Source: Kaistia soli DSM 19436
GTDB taxonomy: Bacteria; Pseudomonadota; Alphaproteobacteria; Rhizobiales; Kaistiaceae
DNA length: 64,000 bases
Assembly (NCBI RefSeq): GCF_900129325.1
Contig: NZ_FQUP01000001.1
Span: 1,716,615-1,780,614 of the forward strand
Direction: 5' to 3'
The position numbers were made by a program, and so were the translations under genes. The notes beneath the pieces are model-generated. The model was not told where the DNA came from and did no database searches. It saw only the letters and a list, made by a program, of their open reading frames with translations. Shown in pieces: positions 55,838-64,000 of the stretch. Position 1 is the stretch's first letter. Every line of letters starts with the position of its first letter.

Positions 55838-56044
55838 GGGAACTCCTTGGATGGAAGAAATGCGAATGCTGCAACCAGGCAGAGTTGTTCAACCGGAAGC
55901 GATACTGTTATTCAATCCGCCAGAGATGTACATGGATGGCACGTGTCAGCCGAAGAATTGCACTGCGCGCAGTGCTGGCGGCGCGCCCAACAATTTCCGT
56001 AAACTTTACAGGGTCTTCTGCGCAACATTCTTCCGCGTCACCCC

Positions 56045-56073
56045 TTGACGCCTCTCGCCATCAAGCGTAAACA
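56045..56073 (+). promoter_or_regulatory. Promoter of the ilvBN leader
   Basis: TTGACG (56045-56050) and TAAACA (56068-56073) with a 17-base spacer, 32 bases ahead of the leader-peptide start. Confidence 0.65.
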
Positions 56074-56104
56074 GCTCCTCCAATCGAAATGGAGACGGCC
56101 GGAC

Positions 56105-56152
56105 ATGATCCGCGTCAGCACGATCGTAGTACTTAGGGTGCGCACTGCCTGA
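56105..56152 (+). CDS. ilv operon leader peptide
   Basis: 15 codons plus TGA: MIRVSTIVVLRVRTA. Seven of 15 residues are Ile, Val or Leu, including an Ile-Val-Val-Leu run at 56123-56134, and GGAG at 56091-56094 is a ribosome site. It precedes mutually exclusive RNA stems and a terminator ahead of ilvB, the normal layout for attenuation by branched-chain aminoacyl-tRNA supply. Confidence 0.9.
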   Translation: MIRVSTIVVLRVRTA

Positions 56153-56214
56153 TGGCCTCATAGCCGTCACGTTTGGTAGTGCGCGTATGCAGGCCCCCTT
56201 CAGGGGCCTTTTTT
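56140..56214 (+). promoter_or_regulatory. ilvBN transcription attenuator
   Basis: Stem 1:2 pairs 56140-56149 with 56175-56184 (10 pairs, one G-U) and includes the last leader codons. The antiterminator pairs GGCCT-CATA (56154-56162) with TATG-C-AGGCC (56186-56195, one bulged C) and takes the 5' arm of the terminator. The two pairings cross each other and cannot coexist. A ribosome stalled at the Ile-Val-Val-Leu codons blocks stem 1:2 and favours the antiterminator; a ribosome that reaches the stop covers 56154-56162 and lets the terminator form. Confidence 0.85.
56191..56214 (+). terminator. Attenuator terminator before ilvB
   Basis: AGGCCCC (56191-56197), loop CTTCA, GGGGCCT (56203-56209), then a run of six T (56209-56214). 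A perfect intrinsic terminator 66 bases before the ilvB start. Confidence 0.92.
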
Positions 56215-56280
56215 ATTGCCCTGATGACTTGAGACGAACACACGGATGCGGCGGAGCCGGTCCGGTTACGGAGCGAAGCG

Positions 56281-58047
56281 ATGACACGGCAGATGACGGG
56301 CGCGGAGATGGTCGTCCAGGCTTTGATCGACCAGGGCGTCGAACATCTTTTCGGCTATCCGGGCGGCGCCGTTCTCCCGATCTATGACGAACTGTTCCAG
56401 CAGGACAAGATCCAGCACATCCTGGTCCGCCATGAGGCTGGCGCCGGCCATGCGGCCGAGGGCTATGCACGCTCGACCGGCAAGGTCGGCGTCGCCTTGG
56501 TCACGTCCGGTCCCGGCGCGACCAATATGGTGACGCCGCTCACCGATGCGCTGATGGATTCGATCCCGATGGTCTGCATCACAGGCCAGGTCGCGACGCA
56601 TCTGATCGGCTCGGACGCCTTCCAGGAGGCCGATACGGTCGGCATCACCCGGCCCTGCACCAAGCACAACTGGCTGGTCAAGGACGTCAACGATCTCGGC
56701 CGTATCTTGCACGAGGCGTTCTATGTCGCGCGCTCGGGCCGTCCCGGTCCCGTCGTCGTCGACATCCCGAAGGATGTCCAGTTCGCGACCGGCACCTATG
56801 AGGGGCCGGCCCGCGTCGAGCACAAGACCTATCACCCGCAGGTCCGCGGCGATCAAAGTGCGATCCGCGCGGCGGTCGAGATGATCGCCAAGGCGAAGAA
56901 GCCGATCTTCTATACCGGCGGCGGCGTCGTGAATTCCGGCCCCGAGGCATCGCGCCTGCTGCGCGAATTCGTCCGCCTCTCGGGCATCCCGATCACCTCG
57001 ACGCTGATGGGCCTCGGCGCCTATCCCGCCTCCGACAAGCAGTGGCTCGGCATGCTCGGCATGCACGGCACGTTCGAAGCCAACAATGCGATGCATGACT
57101 GCGATGTCATGATCGCCGTCGGCGCGCGCTTCGACGATCGCATCACCGGCCGGCTCGACGCCTTCTCGCCAGGCTCGAAGAAGATCCAGATCGATATCGA
57201 TCCGTCGTCGGTCAACAAGAATGTCCGCGTCGATATCGGCATCATCGGCGATGTCGGCAATGTGCTGGAGGAGATGGTCCGCCTCTGGCGCGAGGGCAAG
57301 CATTCAATCGACGCGCCGGCGCTGAAGACCTGGTGGGGCGAGATCGACCGCTGGCGGGCGCGCAAGAGCCTCGGCTATCGCCAGAGCGGCCAGACGATCA
57401 TGCCGCAATATGCGATCGAGACGCTCTACAAGAAGACGCGCGGCCGCGACACCTACATCACGACCGAGGTCGGTCAGCACCAGATGTGGGCGGCGCAGTA
57501 TTTCGGCTTCGAGGAGCCGAACCGCTGGATGACCTCGGGCGGTCTCGGCACGATGGGCTATGGCCTGCCGGCGGCGATCGGCGTTCAGGCGGCGCATCGC
57601 GATGCGCTGGTCATCGACATCGCCGGCGATGCCTCGATCCTGATGAACATCCAGGAGCTGTCGACGGCGATCCAGCATGAGCTGCCGGTCAAGGTCTTCA
57701 TCCTGAACAATCAGTATATGGGCATGGTGCGCCAGTGGCAGCAGCTGCTGCATGGCAACCGTCTCTCGCATTCCTATACCGATGCGCTGCCGGACTTCGT
57801 GAAGCTCGCCGAAGCCTATGGCGGCGTCGGCATCCGCGCCGAGAAGGTTTCCGATCTCGATGGCGCGATCGATGAGATGCTGGCCACCGACAAGCCGGTG
57901 CTGTTCGATTGCCGCGTCGCCAATCTCGCCAATTGCTTCCCGATGATCCCGTCGGGCAAGGCGCATAACGAGATGCTGCTTTCGGAAGACGCCACGGACG
58001 AGGCCATCGCCACCGCTATCGACGAGGAGGGGAAGGCGCTCGTCTGA
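56281..58047 (+). CDS. ilvB: Acetolactate synthase, large (catalytic) subunit
   Basis: 588 residues. Joins two pyruvates, or pyruvate and 2-oxobutyrate, with TPP, FAD and Mg. The catalytic Glu is in VRHEAGAGHAAEGYAR, FAD and TPP parts include SGPGATNMVTPL, GGLGTMGYGLPAAIG, and the Mg-TPP motif GDASILMNIQEL with NNQYMGMVRQW. It sits behind the attenuator at 56140-56214 and is followed 29 bases later by the small subunit. Could also be named ilvI. Confidence 0.97.
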   Translation: MTRQMTGAEMVVQALIDQGVEHLFGYPGGAVLPIYDELFQQDKIQHILVRHEAGAGHAAEGYARSTGKVGVALVTSGPGATNMVTPLTDALMDSIPMVCITGQVATHLIGSDAFQEADTVGITRPCTKHNWLVKDVNDLGRILHEAFYVARSGRPGPVVVDIPKDVQFATGTYEGPARVEHKTYHPQVRGDQSAIRAAVEMIAKAKKPIFYTGGGVVNSGPEASRLLREFVRLSGIPITSTLMGLGAYPASDKQWLGMLGMHGTFEANNAMHDCDVMIAVGARFDDRITGRLDAFSPGSKKIQIDIDPSSVNKNVRVDIGIIGDVGNVLEEMVRLWREGKHSIDAPALKTWWGEIDRWRARKSLGYRQSGQTIMPQYAIETLYKKTRGRDTYITTEVGQHQMWAAQYFGFEEPNRWMTSGGLGTMGYGLPAAIGVQAAHRDALVIDIAGDASILMNIQELSTAIQHELPVKVFILNNQYMGMVRQWQQLLHGNRLSHSYTDALPDFVKLAEAYGGVGIRAEKVSDLDGAIDEMLATDKPVLFDCRVANLANCFPMIPSGKAHNEMLLSEDATDEAIATAIDEEGKALV

Positions 58048-58076
58048 GCGTCTTCACCGCCACCCCTCGGGAACGA

Positions 58077-58628
58077 ATGGAGAAGAATATGCAGCCCGGA
58101 TCGGTCTATGCGATCAAGGAAGGCAAGGACGTCGTCGAGCAGCATACGCTGTCGATCCTGGTCGACAACGAGCCCGGCGTGCTGGCGCGCGTCATCGGGC
58201 TGTTCTCGGGGCGGGGCTATAATATCGAGAGCCTGACGGTCTCCGAAACAGAGCATCTGAAGCATCGCTCGCGGATCACCATCGTCACGCGTGGCTCGCC
58301 CGCCGTCATCGAACAGATCAAGGCGCAGCTAGGACGGCTCGTGCCGGTGCACCGGGTCATCGACCTGTCGGTCGAGGCGACCGCGATCGAGCGCGAGCTG
58401 ATGCTGATCAAGGTGCGCGGCTCGGGCGAGCATCGCAGCGAGGCGCTGCGCCTCGCCGATGCGTTCCGCGCCCGCGTCATCGACGCGACCACCGAGAGCT
58501 TCGTGTTCGAGCTAACCGGCAAGACCGACAAGCTCGATCAGTTCATCGTGCTGATGCAGCCGCTCGGTCTTGTCGAGGTCTCGCGTACCGGCGTCGCCGC
58601 TATCGCGCGCGGGCCTGAGGCGACCTAA
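58077..58628 (+). CDS. ilvN: Acetolactate synthase, small (regulatory) subunit
   Basis: 183 residues. An N-terminal ACT domain (HTLSILVDNEPGVLARVIGL, FSGRGYNIESLTVSETEH) binds valine for feedback inhibition; the C-terminal half has EALRLADAFRARVIDAT and FVLMQPLGLVEVSRTGV-type sequence (IVLMQPLGLVEVSRTG). ATG 58077 and ATG 58089 are both possible starts. Also named ilvH in enterobacterial use. Confidence 0.96.
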   Translation: MEKNMQPGSVYAIKEGKDVVEQHTLSILVDNEPGVLARVIGLFSGRGYNIESLTVSETEHLKHRSRITIVTRGSPAVIEQIKAQLGRLVPVHRVIDLSVEATAIERELMLIKVRGSGEHRSEALRLADAFRARVIDATTESFVFELTGKTDKLDQFIVLMQPLGLVEVSRTGVAAIARGPEAT

Positions 58629-58717
58629 GGGCCAACTGCTGATCATTGCCTTAGGATTGGGCTACCAGCCCGCGTTCGGCGATCGCCGGAATCGGCGCGC
58701 GCGGTCTAGTGCCCCGA

Positions 58718-59152
58718 TCAGCTCAGCCTTGGGTTGCCCCAAGCCCGCAGCAGCAGCGATTTGAGCGTCGCGAAGTCCGCGGCGCCCAGTTCGGCGCGCC
58801 AATCCCGCTCGATCTCGCGCTGGATCTCGACGATGCGCCGGAACGCCGCGTGGCCGCGTTTCGTAAAGCGGATCACGCGCGCGCTGCCATCACCCTCGAC
58901 ATCCGACCGTGTGATGTAGCCTGTCGTTTCGAGGCTTCGCAGCAATTGGTTGATGGCCTGCTTGCTCATGCCGGTGCGCTCGGCGAGCACGGCTGGCCGA
59001 ACGCCGTCCGGTCCTGGAAATTGCAGTACCGGAACATGCGGCAGACGCAGTTCCTTGAATCCTGCAGCATTGAGTTCGCCGATGACACGTCGGTGGATCG
59101 CGTGCGCGGGCGCTCGCAGGAGGGCACCGATCAAGGGATCATGCGCATTCAT
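58718..59152 (-). CDS. MarR family regulator (with cupin gene)
   Basis: 144 residues from ATG 59152; a TTG at 59176 is in frame. The winged helix is seen in GVRPAVLAERTGMSKQAINQ, LLRSLETTGYITRSDVEGDG and a wing ARVIRFTKRGHAAFR. It is divergent from the cupin gene, and two palindromes of one type lie between them, so it most likely controls the cupin gene and itself. Confidence 0.88.
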   Translation of the reverse strand: MNAHDPLIGALLRAPAHAIHRRVIGELNAAGFKELRLPHVPVLQFPGPDGVRPAVLAERTGMSKQAINQLLRSLETTGYITRSDVEGDGSARVIRFTKRGHAAFRRIVEIQREIERDWRAELGAADFATLKSLLLRAWGNPRLS

Positions 59153-59191
59153 GGCGTCGTCATTGTGGGGCGGCAAGGCTATTGACTCTCG

Positions 59192-59228
59192 GTAAATGGC
59201 GTTTACCAGTTAGGTAAATGGAGTTTAC
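59192..59228. promoter_or_regulatory. Double MarR operator
   Basis: GTAAATGGCGTTTAC (59192-59206) and GTAAATGGAGTTTAC (59214-59228): two 5-bp inverted repeats GTAAA-N5-TTTAC with centres 22 bases apart, so both are on the same face of the helix. They cover the space between the divergent MarR and cupin genes. TTGACT (59182-59187) could be the -35 of the cupin gene. Confidence 0.8.
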
Positions 59229-59244
59229 AAGGGAGATGTCTCAA

Positions 59245-59724
59245 ATGCCAGCACTCGACGCTCATCGTCGGATCAATCCCGCCGATGAGATCATCGCCAC
59301 GAAGGGGCTGACCATTCGCTTCCTCCTTACGGGCGAGGACTCCAACGGCAGCATCGCCTCCTTCGAACTCATGGTGCCGCATGCAGGGGGGCTGCCGGTG
59401 CCGGCTCATAGCCACGGTCACTATGAAGAGTCGATCTATGGCCTTGAGGGCGTCCTCAGCTTGACCATCGACGGAGAGGTCGTCACCGTCGGCCCGGGTG
59501 AGCTTGTTTGCATTCCCCGCGGCGCCATTCACAGGTTCGACAATAAAGGCACGGAGGACGCCAGAGTCCTTTGCGTCATCACGCCGGCGGCAATTGGTCC
59601 GGCCTATTTCCGAGAGGCCTTCGCCGTCATCAGCGACGCTGCCGGCGGGCCACCCGACCGCGCCAGGATGATGGAGATCATGCGGAGGCATGGACTGACG
59701 CCGGCCGCCCCGCCAACGCTTTGA
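59245..59724 (+). CDS. Cupin domain protein
   Basis: 159 residues from ATG 59245, nine bases after GGGAG (59231-59235); the ATG at 59218 lies within the operator and lacks a ribosome site. Cupin motif 1 is PVPAHSHGHYEESIYGLEGV (His, His and Glu), motif 2 is GPGELVCIPRGAIHRF with the last His. Such single cupins are often dioxygenases, quercetinase-like or small-molecule binding. Function unknown; regulated by the neighbouring MarR. Confidence 0.85.
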   Translation: MPALDAHRRINPADEIIATKGLTIRFLLTGEDSNGSIASFELMVPHAGGLPVPAHSHGHYEESIYGLEGVLSLTIDGEVVTVGPGELVCIPRGAIHRFDNKGTEDARVLCVITPAAIGPAYFREAFAVISDAAGGPPDRARMMEIMRRHGLTPAAPPTL

Positions 59725-60029
59725 GGCGGAGCGTCTTTGATCGTCTTGCGATGCCCGCGCTCAGCACGCTGCGCTGCGGCCGGCTCGCATCGATCGCCAC
59801 CGCGACACGTCGCTGGTTATAACGTCCCGAGCTTGCTGCTCAGGCCACGCTTGGCTTGACGGGGAGGGACCTGTGCTGTATCGAGTGGAACCGTACGGTA
59901 CGGTACGTAACATTGTGACATCGTTTTTGTTGGCTGTCGGGACGTTCGCGTGCCGCGTCAGCGGCGCGGCCGCCGCAACAATGAGCCTGTCTTGGGCGGG
60001 ACCATAGAGGCAGATCGCTTGACGACGGC
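59725..60029. other. Gap before the TetR-ilvC pair
   Basis: 305 bases with no credible gene; one reverse-strand frame of 63 codons lacks likeness and a ribosome site. The only clear element is the repeat at 59890-59908. Confidence 0.4.
59890..59908. promoter_or_regulatory. Palindrome and GTACG repeats upstream of TetR-ilvC
   Basis: ACCGTACGGT (59890-59899) is a perfect palindrome, and GTACG occurs three times in tandem (59894-59908). The overlapping symmetric half-sites are what a TetR dimer pair could bind, 122 bases before the TetR gene. Confidence 0.5.
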
Positions 60030-61768
<1,739 letters not shown>

Positions 61769-61780
61769 GCTTCAATACGT

Positions 61781-61810
61781 GGCCGCGCGCTCCGATCGGT
61801 GCGCGCGGCC
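61781..61810 (+). terminator. Terminator-like hairpin after ilvC
   Basis: GGCCGCGCGC (61781-61790) and GCGCGCGGCC (61801-61810) form a perfect 10-bp stem around a 10-base loop, 12 bases after the ilvC stop. TTTT follows only 10 bases later (61821-61824). Confidence 0.55.
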
Positions 61811-61844
61811 GCCTTCAGGCTTTTGATACGCTGCTCGGACGCCG

Positions 61845-62381
61845 TCAGCCGCCGAGCGTCAGGCGGAAGAAGATCGTCCGCTCGATCGGCGTCGCATAAT
61901 AGGGCGGGATTTCCGTGAATCCGGCCGAGCGATAGAGCGCGATCGCGGCGGAAAGTTCCGGTAGCGTGTCCAGCAGGATCTCGCGCGCGCCAAGTCTGCG
62001 GGCCTCCCTGAGAACCGCTTGTAGCAGTCCGCGGCCGAGCCCCAGTCCGCGGCCCTCCGGCGCGACATACATCCGCTTCATCTCGACAACTTCAGGCGCG
62101 AACGGCCGCAACGCCACGCAGCCGATCGCCAATCCGTCCGCGTCGCGGGCGATGAGCAACGCTCCATCAGGCGGGCCATACTGGCCGGGGAGGCGGGCCA
62201 ACTCGCCGGCGAAATCCTGATAGGTCAGATCGACGCCGAGTGAAGCCACATAGGCCGCGAAGAGCCGCGCGACATCCGCAAGATCGGCGCCGTCGATGGC
62301 GGGCGCGATCTGGAACGCAGCGAGCGTTGTCCGTCCTTGATGCTGGCCAGCTTCAGCCGGCGCTGTATCGGGCTTCTTCAT
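61845..62381 (-). CDS. GNAT family N-acetyltransferase (MarR-linked)
   Basis: 178 residues. Acetyl-CoA loop VAPEGRGLGLGRGLLQAVLR, preceded by VVEMKRMYV (the strand 4 segment) and followed by LYRSAGFTEIPPYY, which resembles the L-methionine sulfone/aminoalkyl type acetyltransferases. It starts with an ATGA overlap on the MarR stop, so the two genes form one unit. Substrate unknown. Confidence 0.88.
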   Translation of the reverse strand: MKKPDTAPAEAGQHQGRTTLAAFQIAPAIDGADLADVARLFAAYVASLGVDLTYQDFAGELARLPGQYGPPDGALLIARDADGLAIGCVALRPFAPEVVEMKRMYVAPEGRGLGLGRGLLQAVLREARRLGAREILLDTLPELSAAIALYRSAGFTEIPPYYATPIERTIFFRLTLGG

Positions 62382-62860
62382 GAGGAAGGTTCATCCAATT
62401 CGTGCGTGATCCAGCCGGATTCGTCCGGCCGCAGGGCAGAAGGTCCCAGCAGGGTCGTCAGGCTGGTTTCGAGCCGCGTGAGCTCGCCCGCCCCGATCTG
62501 TCGTTCCCAGCGGCTCCGCAGCTCGTCGAAGATAGCCTCGCCCTCGCGAAGCACTGAGCGCCCGAGCGGGGTGACCTCAAGCAGTTTGCGCCGCGCGTCG
62601 TGGGGATCGTCCGCCCGCGCGACATAGCCGCGCTCCTGCAGCAAGGCGATCGTCTTTGCCGCGGCCTGTTTGGATACCGAAAGCCGGCGGGCGAGGTCCG
62701 ACGCGTTGCTCGCTCCGGCCGCGATGGCACGCATGGCGAAGTCATGGCTCGGGCGGAAATCGACATGGCCTCGGCGGGCGAGTTCGGCCGTCGCCGCATC
62801 CGCAAGCGCACGGAAGCCGCCGAGAAGCAGCAGCGCGAGGTCGGCACCCATTCTGGACAT
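62378..62860 (-). CDS. MarR family regulator (with GNAT and hydrolase)
   Basis: 160 residues. Winged helix: ASNASDLARRLSVSKQAAAK, TIALLQERGYVARADDPHDA and wing RRKLLEVTPLGRSVLREG. It precedes the GNAT gene by a 4-base overlap and is divergent from the hydrolase gene, with three copies of a palindrome between. Confidence 0.9.
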   Translation of the reverse strand: MSRMGADLALLLLGGFRALADAATAELARRGHVDFRPSHDFAMRAIAAGASNASDLARRLSVSKQAAAKTIALLQERGYVARADDPHDARRKLLEVTPLGRSVLREGEAIFDELRSRWERQIGAGELTRLETSLTTLLGPSALRPDESGWITHELDEPSS

Positions 62861-62890
62861 GGTTCGAAACTACCGCGGGCAACCATGAAA

Positions 62891-62967
62891 GACAATTAGG
62901 TTGTCGAAATGCTCGACATCGACAACCCGGTTGTCTATAAGAGCTCCTTATCGACAACCTAGTTGTC
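62891..62967. promoter_or_regulatory. Triple MarR operator
   Basis: Three copies of GACAA-N5-TTGTC: 62891-62905, 62921-62935 and 62953-62967. Centres are 30 and 32 bases apart, close to three helical turns. All are perfect in their arms; only the 5-base centres vary. They fill the divergent region between the MarR-GNAT unit and the hydrolase gene. Confidence 0.85.
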
Positions 62968-62982
62968 TAAAGGAGCCGCAGA

Positions 62983-63870
62983 ATGAATGTCGCACCGATC
63001 GGGGCCACCTTGCCTGGCATCCGCCATCACCGCCTTCCGTTGGACGATGGGCATCTGCATTTCGTGTCCGCCGGCGAGTCGGGGACGGGGATCCTGCTGG
63101 TGCACGGTTTTCCCGAAACGTGGTGGACGTTTCACAAGCTGATTCCCCTGCTTGCAAGGCGGCACCGCGTGTTTGCCGTTGATCTCAGGGGGTTCGGCGA
63201 TTCCAGCAATGGGCCCGGAGCCTATGACAGTCTCACCGCGGCCGAGGATCTGCATCGCCTGATCACCCATCTCGATGTCGGTCCGATGCATGTGACCGGG
63301 CAGGACATCAGTGGCGCAACCGTGTTTCGTCTGGCGGCGACGCACCCTGGGGAGGTCGCTAGCCTGACCGCGATCGAGATGGGGTTGCCCGGCTTCGGGC
63401 TCGAAGCGCTGGCGGATGTCACGCGTGGCGGCAGCTGGCATATCGGCATTCTCGCGGCGCCCGGCATCGCGGAGATGCTGCTGACCGGCCATGAACGTGC
63501 CTTCCTGCGGGATTTTGCGTTCGCCTCGATGAGCGCGACACCGACGGCGGTCACTGACACTGACATCAGTGAGTTCCTTCGCAGCTACGCCCGCCCCGGC
63601 GGGTGGCGCGGCGCCGCCGGCCTCTATCGATCAATGTTGCGGGAAGGGAACGAAATCCAGTCCATCGCCGGCAGCGGCCGCCTGACGGCCCCGGTGCTGG
63701 CGATCGGTGCGGGCGGCGGCGCCTTCACGGCGGAGACGATGGCGCAGGTCGCTGCGCCACCGATCGCCTCGGTGATGCTCGATGGCGTCGGCCACTACGC
63801 AGCGCTTGAAGCGCCGCGCGCCGTGGCTGACGCCATCCTCGCATTCACGACGCGGATCGACGAGCGTTGA
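62983..63870 (+). CDS. Alpha/beta hydrolase, epoxide hydrolase/dehalogenase type
   Basis: 295 residues. ATG 62983 follows AGGAG (62971-62975). LLVHGFPETWWTFHKLIPLL is the H-G-x-P oxyanion motif; the nucleophile is an aspartate in HVTGQDISGATVFRLAATHP, as in epoxide hydrolases and haloacid dehalogenases, and VGHYAALEAPRAVADAI supplies the catalytic His. The cap domain is short. It is under likely control of the divergent MarR, so the substrate may be the ligand that lifts repression. Confidence 0.88.
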   Translation: MNVAPIGATLPGIRHHRLPLDDGHLHFVSAGESGTGILLVHGFPETWWTFHKLIPLLARRHRVFAVDLRGFGDSSNGPGAYDSLTAAEDLHRLITHLDVGPMHVTGQDISGATVFRLAATHPGEVASLTAIEMGLPGFGLEALADVTRGGSWHIGILAAPGIAEMLLTGHERAFLRDFAFASMSATPTAVTDTDISEFLRSYARPGGWRGAAGLYRSMLREGNEIQSIAGSGRLTAPVLAIGAGGGAFTAETMAQVAAPPIASVMLDGVGHYAALEAPRAVADAILAFTTRIDER

Positions 63871-63917
63871 TCGTAACGCGAAATCAATGCGCGACCTGCC
63901 GCGCAGCGGCCTGAATG

Positions 63918-64000
63918 CTACGTGGCAGGTGCCTCCGCACGGTTCGCCTTGCCGGCAGCCAGATGGGCGATGCGAAGCACTAGAATGATCGCGAGCGCTG
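63918..64000 (-). CDS. Possible C-terminal end of a leftward membrane protein gene
   Basis: At the window edge the reverse strand is open for 27 codons and ends at a TAG (63918-63920). The translation ALAIILVLRIAHLAAGKANR then a short Ala/Pro tail looks like the last membrane helix and tail of a protein whose start lies beyond the window. Frames of this length also arise by chance at this GC content. Confidence 0.35.
   Translation of the reverse strand, partial: ALAIILVLRIAHLAAGKANRAEAPAT

Overview
The window is a high-GC, gene-dense chromosomal segment of an alphaproteobacterium, most likely of the order Hyphomicrobiales (Rhizobiales), perhaps near Kaistia. The evidence is a circularly permuted two-piece tmRNA whose tag reads ANDNYAPVAIAA, an alphaproteobacterial SspB, a DUF4169 and ribbon-helix-helix pair near fumC, and the order thyA, folA, hflK, hflC, DUF2065, degP, serB, miaA, ilvBN, ilvC. 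No insertion sequence, prophage block, CRISPR array, rRNA or tRNA gene was seen.

Region 1 (about 0.4-15 kb) is a surface-polysaccharide locus. It has a DegT-type sugar aminotransferase, a GNAT/FemAB-like acyltransferase, a small methyltransferase, a tail-anchored family 2 glycosyltransferase with a long coiled coil, and a sugar epimerase. It also has a 1540-residue protein that joins a methyltransferase, a kinase-like segment, a coiled coil, a glycosyltransferase and an RgpF-like domain, and a complete leftward rmlC-D-A-B operon for dTDP-L-rhamnose. Together these could make, modify, assemble and perhaps cap a rhamnose and amino-deoxysugar glycan. Some of these genes use more AT-rich codons than the rest of the window.

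Region 2 (15-38 kb) is mostly housekeeping: ligA, a PRC-barrel protein, aminopeptidase P, a 71-residue protein with its own terminator, prmA, uvrD, an enoyl-reductase-like dehydrogenase, a D-lactate dehydrogenase and a giant AsmA protein that appears to start at CTG. These are followed by a ribbon-helix-helix protein, DUF4169 and fumC, with an OafA-type acyltransferase lying between the first two, then a glycosyltransferase, a Na/Pi cotransporter and an endolysin-like peptidoglycan hydrolase.

Region 3 (38-55 kb) starts with a protein quality-control pair, ssrA (tmRNA) followed by sspB on the same strand. A TetR/MFS drug-efflux pair follows, then thyA, DUF4424, a GNAT, an amino-acid permease, a UPF0114 protein, folA, hflK-hflC, DUF2065, a DegP protease, a SolA-type oxidase, and serB divergent from miaA. 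A local tandem duplication here left two GNAT paralogues and a 40-codon remnant of the serB 3' end.

Region 4 (55-64 kb) holds branched-chain amino-acid synthesis. ilvBN sits behind a complete transcription attenuator with a leader peptide rich in Ile, Val and Leu, and ilvC sits directly behind a TetR gene. Two small MarR modules have repeated palindromic operators: MarR/cupin with two sites and MarR-GNAT/hydrolase with three.
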